64,000 bases of DNA from NCBI RefSeq assembly GCF_000685095.1, contig NZ_BAYE01000010.1:124001-188000 (forward strand), in the 5' to 3' direction. The translations under genes and the position numbers were made by a program. A model generated the notes under the pieces. The model was given only the letters and a program-made list of their open reading frames with translations, was not told where the DNA came from and did no database searches. This document shows, one piece after another, positions 9,276-17,617 of this stretch. How positions within the stretch are numbered: the first letter of the stretch is position 1; each line of letters starts with the position of its first letter. The stretch is from Paraburkholderia caledonica NBRC 102488. Its GTDB lineage: Bacteria; Pseudomonadota; Gammaproteobacteria; Burkholderiales; Burkholderiaceae.

Positions 9276-10001
9276 ATGACGGTGTTTTTTATCGGCGCGG
9301 GCCCTGGCGATCCGGAATTGATCACGGTGAAGGGGCAGCGTCTCGTACGCAGTTGCCCCGTGATTCTCTATGCAGGTTCGTTAGTGCCGGCTGCGGTGCT
9401 CGAAGGGCATTCGGCGGTGCAGGTGGTGAACACGGCCGAACTCGACCTTGACCAGATCGTGGCGTTACTGAAAAGCGCGCACGACAAAGGTCAGGACGTG
9501 GCGCGCGTGCACTCCGGCGACCCGTCGCTGTACGGCGCGATCGGCGAACAGATTCGCAGGTTGCGCGAGCTATCGATTCCCTACGAAATCGTCCCGGGCG
9601 TGACCGCAACCGCTGCTTGCGCGGCGGCGCTCGGCTGCGAACTCACATTGCCCGACATTTCGCAGACGCTGATTCTCACGCGCTACGCGACGAAAACGAC
9701 GATGCCCGAGGGCGAACAGCTCGCCGACCTGGCGCGGCATCGCGCGACGATGGCCATTCATCTCGGCGTGCGGCACCTTGCGCGCATCGTCGAAGAACTG
9801 CGGCCGCATTATGGCGGCGCATGTCCGATCGCGGTGATCTATCGCGCGAGTTGGCCCGACGAAGAACAGATCACGGGCACACTCGACGACATTCTTGGGA
9901 AGGTCCAGTCCACGCAGATCGAGCGCACCGCGTTGATTCTGGTCGGACAGGTGCTCTCGGGTGAAGGCTTTGCAAATTCGACGCTGTACGCGAAAGCCTG
10001 A
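9276..10001 (+). CDS. cobM: Precorrin-4 C11-methyltransferase
   Basis: A 241-residue tetrapyrrole methylase with VFFIGAGPGDPELITVKG at the N-terminus, HSGDPSLYGAIGEQ and VPGVTATAACAAALG. CobM/CbiF methylates C11 of precorrin-4. The ATG at 9276 follows ATGGAGT with a good spacer; the gene lies 28 bases after cobK and is last in the rightward operon. It converges on the MFS transporter gene with about 75 bases between them. The cobalamin genes outside this block (cobA, cobB, cobN and others) are not in the window. Confidence 0.94.
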   Translation: MTVFFIGAGPGDPELITVKGQRLVRSCPVILYAGSLVPAAVLEGHSAVQVVNTAELDLDQIVALLKSAHDKGQDVARVHSGDPSLYGAIGEQIRRLRELSIPYEIVPGVTATAACAAALGCELTLPDISQTLILTRYATKTTMPEGEQLADLARHRATMAIHLGVRHLARIVEELRPHYGGACPIAVIYRASWPDEEQITGTLDDILGKVQSTQIERTALILVGQVLSGEGFANSTLYAKA

Positions 10002-10075
10002 CGTATCGGAAGGCGGTCGCTTGAATTCGCGCGTCGGCCATTCGACATACACGTCGACCCATCTACCGGTAGCAG

Positions 10076-11569
10076 CTAGTCTTCGAGCGGCGCGAGCGCT
10101 TCGACCGGCATCTTTTTCTCCGCGCCGATGGTGATGGCCGGCACGAGAGTCAGCAGCAGCACCACGAAAATGGCGATTGCGAAGATCGAAATGAACGTGA
10201 GATGCAGCGATTGATGCAGCACCATGCGGATTGCTTCGCCACCACCGAGGCTCGCGGCCTGATTTTGCAGCAGGCTTTTCAGTTGGTCCGACGTGACGAC
10301 GGCGACGCCTTGCGAGTGGCTAAGCCCGAAGTTGAGCACAGCGCCGAATAGCGTGGCGCCGAGCGTGCTGCCCAGATTGCGCGAGAACAGATTCGACGCC
10401 GTTGCACTGCCGCGTTCGTCCATTTTCACGATTTCCTGAATCAGGATGAGACAGCTGACGCTCGACGTGCCCATGCCGAAACCCATGATCAGCGAGCCGA
10501 ATGCGGCGACGAGCGGCGAGCCGCCAGGCGCAAGAAACAGCAGCAGCACCGCGCCGATGGGAATGAACGCACTGCCGCCAATCAGCATGCGCCGCAGGCC
10601 AATGCGGTGAAACGACTTGGCGGCGAGCGTGGCGCCGGCCGGCCAGCCGACCATCATCATCGTGAGCGCGAGGCCCGCTATCACCGGCGAGCGATTGAGC
10701 ACGCCTTGCACATACATCGGCAGGAACGTGGTCGAGCCCATCAGGATCATGCCGGACAGCAAGGTCGCGCCGTTGCTCGCGGCAATCGGGCGACGGCTCC
10801 AGAGCGCGAATGAGATCATCGGTTCTTTTGCGCGGCGCTCCTGCAGCACGAACAGCAGCAGGCACACGACGAATGCACCGCCGGCCATCGATGCGTGCGC
10901 AAGGTCGTCGTCGCCGGCACAGGTCAGCGCGGTCATCAACGCGGCTATCGCGGCCATGAAAAGCGCCGCGCCCGCGAAGTCGATGGAAGGGCGCGCATGC
11001 CGCTCGGACTCTCGTAGAAACGCGATAAACCCTGCTGCGGATGCGAGGCCGATCGGCACGTTCATCCAGAAAATCCACGCCCACGACAAGTTGTGGATGA
11101 TGAAGCCGCCGACCATCGGTCCCACCACCGCTGATATCGCCCACACGCTTGCAAGATAACCTTGCACCTTGCCGCGTTCGCGCGCAGGGTAGAGGTCCGC
11201 GACGATGGTCAGCGTGACCGGCTGGATCGCGCCCGCGCCGATGCCTTGAATCAGCCGGAACGCGATCATGGCCGGCATCGACCATGCGAAGCCCGCGAGC
11301 ACGGAGCCGATCAGGAAGATCGCGATGCCGGCCAGCATGACCGGCTTGCGGCCGTACAGGTCGGCGAGTTTGCCGAACACCACGGTCATTGCCGTTTGCG
11401 TGAGCAGGAACGAAGAGAATACCCAGCTATACAGATGCAGATCGCCGAGTTGCGCGACGATCTGCGGCATGGCGGTGGAAACGATGGTGGCTTCGATGGC
11501 GACCATCGCCATGGAAGCCATCACGGCGGCAATGACCAAAGGACGCGACGATTGCGGATTGCGGGACAT
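10076..11569 (-). CDS. MFS drug/multidrug exporter, DHA2 (14-TM, EmrB/QacA-like) family
   Basis: A 497-residue integral membrane protein with the length and repeated hydrophobic segments of a 14-helix DHA2 exporter. The N-terminal helix ends in ATIVSTAMPQI, the usual first-helix motif, followed by motif A GKLADLYGRKPVML and the antiporter-type motif C region around SVWAISAVVGPMVGG. These proteins use the proton gradient to expel hydrophobic drugs or metabolites; the substrate cannot be read from the sequence. The frame is open to 11770, but the extra N-terminal 67 residues are Cys/Arg-rich and unlike a transporter, so the ATG at 11569 is chosen. It is a single-gene unit with no membrane-fusion partner or regulator beside it. 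Confidence 0.85.
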   Translation of the reverse strand: MSRNPQSSRPLVIAAVMASMAMVAIEATIVSTAMPQIVAQLGDLHLYSWVFSSFLLTQTAMTVVFGKLADLYGRKPVMLAGIAIFLIGSVLAGFAWSMPAMIAFRLIQGIGAGAIQPVTLTIVADLYPARERGKVQGYLASVWAISAVVGPMVGGFIIHNLSWAWIFWMNVPIGLASAAGFIAFLRESERHARPSIDFAGAALFMAAIAALMTALTCAGDDDLAHASMAGGAFVVCLLLFVLQERRAKEPMISFALWSRRPIAASNGATLLSGMILMGSTTFLPMYVQGVLNRSPVIAGLALTMMMVGWPAGATLAAKSFHRIGLRRMLIGGSAFIPIGAVLLLFLAPGGSPLVAAFGSLIMGFGMGTSSVSCLILIQEIVKMDERGSATASNLFSRNLGSTLGATLFGAVLNFGLSHSQGVAVVTSDQLKSLLQNQAASLGGGEAIRMVLHQSLHLTFISIFAIAIFVVLLLTLVPAITIGAEKKMPVEALAPLED

Positions 11570-11730
11570 GGGGCGAAGTTGGATCAGAATAGTGGGTGCG
11601 TCCGGCCGCCTGGCGCTCGAACTGCACGCGGCGACGCATGAGCACGGCCGTTCGGAGGCGGCCGACCCCGAGTATGCACCTTGCACAGAATCTTCGCATG
11701 CGAGCGGCGCCATCGGCGCCCTGCGCCGTT

Positions 11731-11745
11731 TGGCACAGCACTTGC
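11731..11745 (+). promoter_or_regulatory. Sigma-54-type (-24/-12) promoter upstream of the DUF1488 gene
   Basis: TGGCAC-N5-TTGC matches the RpoN consensus, with the invariant GG (11732-11733) and GC (11744-11745) at the required spacing. Transcription would start near 11757, leaving a ~25-base leader that contains the GGAGGG ribosome site at 11771. Position and orientation fit the downstream gene exactly. No enhancer-binding site was recognised. Confidence 0.65.
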
Positions 11746-11781
11746 GACTTGCAAGGTTCTTTCGACACATGGAGGGTCATT

Positions 11782-12054
11782 ATGAGGATCGAATTCACCG
11801 GACGCCGTGAAGTGGTGGCGGCGGCACGCGTCGCCTTCGAAGCCAATGTCGATGGAAAAGACGTCTGGTGCAGCGTCTCGCTCGACGCGCTAAACGACCA
11901 TTTCGGTAACGGCGGGCCGTCGGCTCACGATCTCGTAGGTACGTTCGAAGCCAATCGCGCGCAGATTGAAAACGCTACCAAACGGGTGCTGGAAAAGAAC
12001 GGCGGGCAGTCGGTGGAACTGGAGACGCGCGACTTCGACAAGACGGGGCCTTAG
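11782..12054 (+). CDS. DUF1488 family protein
   Basis: A 90-residue protein starting MRIEFTGRREVVAAARVAF, with WCSVSLDALNDHFG in the middle; this pattern and length fit DUF1488, a small cytoplasmic family of unknown function common in Burkholderia. Start at the ATG 5 bases after GGAGGG (11771-11776); the frame is open further upstream to 11596, but that stretch carries the sigma-54 promoter. It has no operon partner: the MFS gene upstream is divergent and the next gene is ~300 bases away. The sigma-54 promoter suggests control by nitrogen, carbon or stress signals. Confidence 0.75.
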   Translation: MRIEFTGRREVVAAARVAFEANVDGKDVWCSVSLDALNDHFGNGGPSAHDLVGTFEANRAQIENATKRVLEKNGGQSVELETRDFDKTGP

Positions 12055-12351
12055 CATTGGCGCTGCCGCGGTCATTGCCGTCGACGGGTCCGGCATGCGC
12101 CGGGCTCGACGGTTGTTCTCGCCGATAAATCTGCGGCGGCCTGGCGGCTCGGCGGCGCTCGTGCCGCGAGCCGTTGCAGCACTCGTAGCTGGTCCACGTG
12201 CCGCGCCGGTGAGTTCACGGGTGCCTGGCCGATTGCGCCGTCCCGATAGCACCGCAACGCCTGCCGAAGCCGGCGCAACGCGGTATAGTTCGCGCGAACC
12301 GCCGCGGCCATGCAAGGCGCGCCGCGTATCTTCGATTATCGGGAGAACATC
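12055..12351. other. Intergenic stretch without a recognisable gene
   Basis: About 300 GC-rich bases between the DUF1488 gene and carbonic anhydrase. Open frames occur on both strands but none has a ribosome site or protein-like composition. GGGAGA at 12341-12346 serves the carbonic anhydrase start. No clear promoter or terminator is seen. Confidence 0.5.
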
Positions 12352-12987
12352 GTGCAGGAAATCATCGAGGGCTTGATCCGCTTTCAACGTGAAGTGTTTC
12401 CGCAGCAAAGTGCTTTGTTCAAGCGCCTTTCGACCGCGCAAAGTCCGAGCACGCTTTTCGTGACGTGTTCGGACAGCCGCGTGGTTCCCGAACTGCTGAC
12501 GCAGGCGGAGCCGGGCGCGCTCTTCGTGATCCGCAACGCGGGCAACATCGTGCCGTCGTATGGTCCGGAGCCTGGTGGCGTATCGGCGACAGTCGAGTAC
12601 GCGGTGGCCGTGCTCGGCGTGCGCGACATCGTGATATGCGGCCATTCGAACTGCGGCGCGATGACCGCGATCACCACCAATACGAACCTTGAACATTTGC
12701 CCGCAGTGGCCGGCTGGCTGCGTCACGCCGATGCGGCGAAGGCGATCAATGCGTCGCGCACCTATCAGTCGCCCACGGAGCGTCTGGACGCGCTCGTCAA
12801 GGACAACGTGGTCGCGCAACTGGCCAATATCCGCACGCATCCGTCGGTTGCTGTCGGGCTAGCGAACAAGACGCTGCAATTGCACGGCTGGATCTTCCAG
12901 ATTGAAAGCGGCGTGATGCTTGCACTCGACGGCCGCACCGGTCAATTCGTGCCGCTGCTCGAGAATCCGAACATTTACGCGGTGTGA
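12352..12987 (+). CDS. can: Beta-class carbonic anhydrase
   Basis: A 211-residue beta-carbonic anhydrase, converting CO2 and water to bicarbonate and a proton in the cytoplasm. The zinc ligands and the Asp-Arg dyad are visible: VTCSDSRV (Cys39, Asp41, Arg43) and CGHSNCGAM (His98, Cys101). NAGNIVPSYG and GVRDIVICGHS are further family blocks. Start: a GTG at 12352 sits after GGGAGAACATC and begins QEIIEGLIRFQ, where the family normally starts; an ATG at 12310 would add 14 residues without a ribosome site. Stand-alone gene. The symbol follows E. coli usage (can/cynT type); paralogues cannot be told apart. Confidence 0.9.
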   Translation: MQEIIEGLIRFQREVFPQQSALFKRLSTAQSPSTLFVTCSDSRVVPELLTQAEPGALFVIRNAGNIVPSYGPEPGGVSATVEYAVAVLGVRDIVICGHSNCGAMTAITTNTNLEHLPAVAGWLRHADAAKAINASRTYQSPTERLDALVKDNVVAQLANIRTHPSVAVGLANKTLQLHGWIFQIESGVMLALDGRTGQFVPLLENPNIYAV

Positions 12988-13033
12988 TTGACGGGTCTGA
13001 CTTCGCCGCGCATGCGGCATGTAGCTCGTGCCG

Positions 13034-13615
13034 CTAGCCGCTGTAGCAGCGGAACGCAAGGCTGATGCGCGGCCCAACACGTTCATTGAGCTTGGGAATG
13101 CCGTGGTCATGCGTGAACTGCGACGCGTAGCTCATGACGAGGCAACTGCCGGGTTCGAGGTCGACATGCATTGCGCGGGCCGGGCCTTTCTTTGGGCGGA
13201 CGGTCATGCGGCGGCTTGCACCAAGCGACACGATCGCGATCGGCTCGCCGGGCACCAGATTCGCCGTTTTATCGCTGTGCGGCGCGACGCTGTCGTGCTC
13301 GTCGCGATAAAGATTAAGCCCCACGCGATTGAACGGCGCGCCGACCAGCGAACGCACCATCTCGAACGCTTCCGCAAGCGGCGTGGGCAAATCCGCCGAT
13401 TCGCGCAGAAAGGTGGCGATCAGCCGGGGCACGAGCACTTCGCGCTCGTACATCATGCGCTGATAGCTGCTCCAGCCTATGTTGCGCAACGTCTCGTCAA
13501 ACCACCGTTGCGCGAGCTCGGGCGGGATAGAGTCGGGCAGGTAGCGTATTCCGCCGTCGCTGTCGCCGAATAGCGCGACGGGCTCGGGGGCAAACAGGCC
13601 TTGCTGGGACGCCAT
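13034..13615 (-). CDS. AlkB-like 2-oxoglutarate/Fe(II) dioxygenase (alkylated nucleic acid repair)
   Basis: A 193-residue AlkB-family dioxygenase. The iron triad and oxoglutarate-binding arginines are in place: HSD (His113, Asp115), the distal histidine in HDHGIPK (His171), and RISLAFR (Arg183, Arg189). NRVGLNLYRDEHDSV matches the family's nucleotide-recognition region. Such enzymes remove methyl groups from damaged bases by oxidative demethylation. The length and motif spacing are closer to the short AlkB homologues (ALKBH2/3-like) than to E. coli AlkB. A LexA-type box with a perfect -10 lies ~60 bases upstream, so it is probably part of the SOS response. Single-gene unit. Confidence 0.88.
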   Translation of the reverse strand: MASQQGLFAPEPVALFGDSDGGIRYLPDSIPPELAQRWFDETLRNIGWSSYQRMMYEREVLVPRLIATFLRESADLPTPLAEAFEMVRSLVGAPFNRVGLNLYRDEHDSVAPHSDKTANLVPGEPIAIVSLGASRRMTVRPKKGPARAMHVDLEPGSCLVMSYASQFTHDHGIPKLNERVGPRISLAFRCYSG

Positions 13616-13670
13616 GGTTCAATGCCGGGCGCGAGCGGCCCGGCCGGCAAATAGTGGGTTCATGCAAGGC

Positions 13671-13694
13671 ATTATACTGTGTTTTTATACAGTA
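13671..13694 (-). promoter_or_regulatory. LexA (SOS) box overlapping the alkB-like gene promoter
   Basis: TACTGT-N8-ACAGTA at 13675-13694 matches the LexA consensus CTGT-N8-ACAG, and the palindrome extends by one more base each side. On the minus strand it runs directly into TATAAT (13671-13676), a perfect -10 element, so LexA would cover the spacer of the promoter. The start codon of the AlkB-like gene follows at 13615. The region is AT-rich against a GC-rich background. Trehalase, also leftward, ends at 13762, so the site serves only the AlkB-like gene. Confidence 0.8.
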
Positions 13695-13761
13695 TTTCTG
13701 CCTGTGGCCGTACCTCGTGCCCTCGTCCGCGCTTTAGCCTGTTTGCGTCGCCGGAACGCTG

Positions 13762-15456
13762 CTACTCGCCGGGGCTATACAGGTCGAGTAGTTTGAGCGT
13801 TACGCCGTTGGTCCAGCCGAAGCCGTCCTGAAGCGGATATTCACCGCCACCGCCGCCGCCCGTGCCCGCTCCCTCGACCACATATTTTTCGACCAGTTTC
13901 TTATCCGACGCATACACGCCTTTCACGTCGGAAAGAAATCGCGTGCCGATCTGTTGTGCGAGAGCGTCGTGGCCATAGCGCTTCAAGCCCTGAATCGCGA
14001 CCCAATGCAGCGGCGCCCAGCCGTTCGGCGCGTCCCACTGTTGGGTGGTGTTGTAGGTTGTCGTCGCGAGGCCTCCAGGCTGCAATAACGTCGATTGCAC
14101 CTGCTGCGCGGTCTTTTGCGCGCGCTCCGGCCATGCCGCGCCCACGAACAACGGGAACACCATGGCGGCGGTCTTGTTGTCGCGCGGTTTCGCGAGCTGC
14201 CAGTCATAGTCGCCGTAGTAGCCGTTCGGGTTCCACAGGTAGCGATTGATGCCGAGCGCGCGTTTCGCGGCGCGTCCTGCGAATTCGCCGACACAGCGGA
14301 AGTCGCGCGTCTCGCTGCAGCCTTTGGCAATGCTGATCTCCAGGTGGAACATCAGGCTGTTCAGATCGACAGGGATAATCGACGTCGTGCGCACCGTCGC
14401 GAGCGTCATGTTGTCGCCGAACCAGCGCGAGCTGAAGTCCCAACCGCTTTCCGCAGTGGCGCGCAGTTCACGATAGACGTCGTTCGGATTGCGGCCGGTG
14501 GCTTTCTGCGCAGTCTGTATGTCCTCCAGGTACGATTCGTCGCGAGGCGTGTCGAGTTCGTCCCAGTAGCGGTTCAGTACGGTCCGGTCGGGCATCACTA
14601 CGACATTGCGGGTCGCCGAGCCCGCCGGCGTGGAGTTTTCGCCCTGCATCCAATAGCCATATTCCTTGCGCAGCGCGGGCAGATACTTCTGATAGACGCC
14701 GTGGCCTTCCACCTTCGCCGCGAGTTCAACCATGTGCGAGAAGAAGGGCGGCTGCGAGCGGTCCAGGTAGTAGGTACGATTGCCGTTTGGAATATGGCCG
14801 AACGTGTCGATCATGTACGCGAAGTTGTCGAGCATGTTGTCGACGAGGTCCTCACGGCCCGCTTCCTGCAAGCCGAGCATCGTGAAATAGGTGTCCCAGT
14901 AGTAGCCCTCCCGAAAACGGCCGCCCGGCACGACATAGGGCTTCGGCAACGGAATCAGCGAACTGTTCGGCGGTGCGCTCGTGGTCGTGCGGGTGAGGGC
15001 AGGCCATAACCAGTTGATGTGCTCACGCAGCGTCTGATTGGCGGGCGGCGTGATGACCGGCTCGCTCGGCGGCGTGAAGTACTGGTTCACGAAGTTCGCC
15101 AGCGAAAAACCGGGCTTGCCTCGCTGCTGCTGATAAAGCTGCACGATGACGGCAGGGTCCGCATTTGGCGTTGCATCGACGAAGGTCTTCTGGTCCGGAT
15201 AGATCTGCGCGGTCTGCACGGCAACGAAGAGGTCGCCGTACAGGATATCGGGCGCGGGCGGCAGGGTTCCGCCTACTAACGTGTCGGCTCGACAGACGGA
15301 TGACAGCCCAACGAGGAAGGCGAAGCCCGAGACAGCAACCGCGCGATGCAAGTGCTTCAATCGCGCAACGGGGAGGGAGGGCTGAACCAGGACGCCGGGA
15401 ACGCCGGACACGCCGGCGGCACGGCTAATGCTGCGCGCTTGCGATGACACAATCAT
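13762..15456 (-). CDS. treA: Periplasmic trehalase (alpha,alpha-trehalase, GH37)
   Basis: A 564-residue GH37 trehalase that splits trehalose into two glucose molecules. Signature 1 is PGGRFREGYYWDTYF and signature 2 is QWDAPNGWAPLHW; a Gly-rich GTGGGGGGEYPLQDGFGWTNG follows as in bacterial TreA. The N-terminus has a hydrophobic stretch AVAVSGFAFLVGLSSVCRA ending in a signal-peptidase-like site, after an unusually long, partly basic n-region of ~38 residues, so export to the periplasm is likely. The ATG at 15456 follows an excellent ribosome site, GAGGAGGAGAC, which supports this long leader. Stand-alone gene. The product supplies glucose from the osmoprotectant trehalose. Confidence 0.93.
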   Translation of the reverse strand: MIVSSQARSISRAAGVSGVPGVLVQPSLPVARLKHLHRAVAVSGFAFLVGLSSVCRADTLVGGTLPPAPDILYGDLFVAVQTAQIYPDQKTFVDATPNADPAVIVQLYQQQRGKPGFSLANFVNQYFTPPSEPVITPPANQTLREHINWLWPALTRTTTSAPPNSSLIPLPKPYVVPGGRFREGYYWDTYFTMLGLQEAGREDLVDNMLDNFAYMIDTFGHIPNGNRTYYLDRSQPPFFSHMVELAAKVEGHGVYQKYLPALRKEYGYWMQGENSTPAGSATRNVVVMPDRTVLNRYWDELDTPRDESYLEDIQTAQKATGRNPNDVYRELRATAESGWDFSSRWFGDNMTLATVRTTSIIPVDLNSLMFHLEISIAKGCSETRDFRCVGEFAGRAAKRALGINRYLWNPNGYYGDYDWQLAKPRDNKTAAMVFPLFVGAAWPERAQKTAQQVQSTLLQPGGLATTTYNTTQQWDAPNGWAPLHWVAIQGLKRYGHDALAQQIGTRFLSDVKGVYASDKKLVEKYVVEGAGTGGGGGGEYPLQDGFGWTNGVTLKLLDLYSPGE

Positions 15457-15825
15457 GTCTCCTCCTCAGGAATGGACAACAGGATTGGTCTGCCTCTTAC
15501 GCCCTCTGTTTTCATGGCCCGCGTTGGGGCGTGGCTAGCATGGCATAAAACCGGGCGCGCTTCAAACTATGCATGGTGAATGCGCTTCGCGCATCCTCGA
15601 AGAGTCATGGTTAATGGTCAGTTAGTTCGGATGTCGAAACGATTGCGTCGAGTGTCTGTGTCAGCGAACTTTGATCGACGGCGCAGCTGCTGCCACTGAC
15701 GTGCCCACATCTTTCGCCGCTTTTCGAATCAGGCGAAATGTCTTTTGCTGTTGAACGAATAACCAATGGAATTGTTTAAATCTATGATTCATTATTTCAA
15801 TAACTTGCCCATGGAATAATGTGGA
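15457..15825. other. Intergenic region between trehalase and the porin remnant
   Basis: About 370 bases with no convincing gene. The left part should hold the leftward trehalase promoter. The right part (about 15740-15825) is clearly AT-rich and may be what is left of the porin's original upstream region. No terminator or operator was recognised. Confidence 0.5.
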
Positions 15826-16357
15826 AGAGCTCTACGGCCTGATCGATACAGGCTTGACCTATACGAGCAATTCCGGCGGCAGCAGCAACTTCCAGCAGGC
15901 AAGCGGCATTCTGAACGGCAATCGCTGGGGCCTGCGCGGTGCGGAAGATCTCGGCAATGGCCTGAAGGCAATCTTCGTGCTTGAAAACGGCTTCAATCTG
16001 TCTACCGGCAAGCTCGGTCAGAACAGTCGCGAGTTCGGGCGGCAGGCGTTCGTCGGTTTGTCGAGCAACCAGTACGGCGCCGTCACGCTGGGTCGCCAGT
16101 ACGACAGCGTGGTCGATTATCTCGCGCCGCTTGCTCTAAACGGCACGCAGTATGGCGGCACGCTGGCGTCACACCCGTACGACAACGACAACCTGAACAA
16201 CTCGGTGCGTATCAACAACGCTGTCAAATTCCAAAGCGTCGATTACGCCGGCTTCAAATTCGGCGCGTTATACGGATTCTCGAACGCGGCGGGCAGCTTC
16301 GCCGATAGCCGCGCGTACAGCGTCGGTGCGTCGTATGTGTTCGGCGGCCTGAAGGTA
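15826..16357 (+). pseudogene. Gram-negative porin remnant, truncated at both ends
   Basis: The frame reads LYGLIDTGLTYTSN, then NRWGLRGAEDLGNGLKAIFVLENGF and RQAFVGLSSNQYGAVTLGRQYD, all standard for Burkholderia-type trimeric porins (OmpC-like, Porin_4). Only ~178 residues of the usual ~370 remain. The signal peptide is missing: the sequence just before LYG no longer encodes SVT but VEE. The porin match stops after VFGGLKV at 16357, where the frame runs antisense into the tail of lrgB. A start at 15821 is possible only by GTG with no ribosome site. No insertion sequence or target duplication is seen, so simple deletion is likely. Probably non-functional. Confidence 0.8.
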
Positions 16358-16374
16358 AAGCGAGCACCTTGCGC

Positions 16375-17115
16375 TCAGGTGCCGAGCCAGCGCGCAATGA
16401 GCGGCATCAGCACGGGAACCACGAACGCGGTGAACACACCGTTCAGACCCATGCCGAGCCCCGCGAACGCACCCATTTGCTCGCTGACCTGAAAAGCGCG
16501 CGCCGTGCCGATGCCATGCGACGCAACGCCGAGTGCGAAGCCGCGCACTTCGGGCTCGGCGATTTTCAGCGCGTTCAGAATGGCGCGGGCGAACACTGCA
16601 CCGAATACCCCCGTCGAGATAACGAGTACAGCCGTCAACGAAGGAATTCCGCCGATTTCGGAAGCGACGGCCATTGCAATCGGCGTTGTCGCGGATTTCG
16701 GCGCGAGCGACGCAACCGTCTGATGCGAGGCGCCGAAGAGCGCAGCCACGGCGACCGCGGACAGTATCGCCGTCAACGAGCCGGCGACGAGTCCGCCGAT
16801 CAGCGGAAACGCAAAGCGGCGCAGCTTCGGCCATTGACGATAAAGCGGCAACGCAAGCGCGACCGTCGCGGGGCCGAGCAGGAAGTGCACGAACTGCGCG
16901 CCCTCGAAGTAGGTGGCGTACGGAGTGCCCGTGATTTCGAGCAGCGCGACGAGCAACGCGACCGCGATCAACACCGGGTTGGCCAGCGGATTGAAGCGCG
17001 CCTTCGCATACAGCGTCTGGGCGATCAGGTACGCGATCAGCGTGATGGTCAGGCCGAGCAAAGGACTTGCTGCGAGATAGACCCAGAGTGCGCCGAGCTT
17101 GGGTAAGGCGGTCAT
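16375..17115 (-). CDS. lrgB: LrgB/CidB family membrane protein
   Basis: A 246-residue protein with seven to eight hydrophobic segments and the LrgB core: EGAQFVHFLLGPATVALALPLY, then LAPKSATTPIAMAVASEIGG and GVASHGIGTARAF. LrgB works with LrgA in the inner membrane; the pair was first described as antiholin-like and has been linked to murein turnover and export of small carboxylates such as pyruvate. The ATG overlaps the lrgA TGA (ATGA), so they are coupled. Its 3' end lies 18 bases from the porin remnant. The motifs make the family certain; the role in this host is not known. Confidence 0.9.
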   Translation of the reverse strand: MTALPKLGALWVYLAASPLLGLTITLIAYLIAQTLYAKARFNPLANPVLIAVALLVALLEITGTPYATYFEGAQFVHFLLGPATVALALPLYRQWPKLRRFAFPLIGGLVAGSLTAILSAVAVAALFGASHQTVASLAPKSATTPIAMAVASEIGGIPSLTAVLVISTGVFGAVFARAILNALKIAEPEVRGFALGVASHGIGTARAFQVSEQMGAFAGLGMGLNGVFTAFVVPVLMPLIARWLGT

Positions 17116-17483
17116 TGTGCGGCCTCGCGGTCGGCATCAGTGTGCAACTGCCGGCGCATCAACGCGCGCGTGACGAGCGCGGCCACCGCAATCGCCAGAG
17201 TCGTGCTGACGGCAATCGACACGATCACCGCAATGGCGTCGCCGCGAATGCGGCTTGCCGAGACCATGATGCCGACGCCTGCCGGCACGAACAGCAGCGA
17301 CAGATGCCGCAGCAGTTCGAGCGCGGTGGGTTCGATCGCATCGGCTGTTTGCGGACGCATCATGACAAAGCCGAATAGCAGCAGCATGCCGATCACGGGA
17401 CCCGGCACCGGCAAATGAAACACGTAAGACACACCTTCCCCGAGGCATTGAAAAGTAAGCAGGGCAGCCAGCGCGGCAAGCAT
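17112..17483 (-). CDS. lrgA: CidA/LrgA family holin-like membrane protein
   Basis: A 123-residue protein with four hydrophobic helices and the family core FHLPVPGPVIGMLLLF and LLFVPAGVGIM. The frame is open to 17693, but the upstream part overlaps the divergent epoxide hydrolase and is not membrane-like. The ATG at 17483, with GGAG eight bases before it, gives the normal LrgA length. It is first of a two-gene unit with lrgB. LrgA/CidA proteins form oligomers in the inner membrane and act with LrgB. No LytTR- or LysR-type regulator lies beside the pair. Confidence 0.88.
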   Translation of the reverse strand: MLAALAALLTFQCLGEGVSYVFHLPVPGPVIGMLLLFGFVMMRPQTADAIEPTALELLRHLSLLFVPAGVGIMVSASRIRGDAIAVIVSIAVSTTLAIAVAALVTRALMRRQLHTDADREAAQ

Positions 17484-17617
17484 GTAGATCTCCAGCAGGA
17501 AACGGAAATGCGGCCATTGTGTACCATGCGGATAGTTTCGTGGACCCCGCGAGTGGATTGCGGAGAGCCTTGCGTACAGAAAGTTCTCCATCAATGACTT
17601 GTTGCAGGACGACAGCC

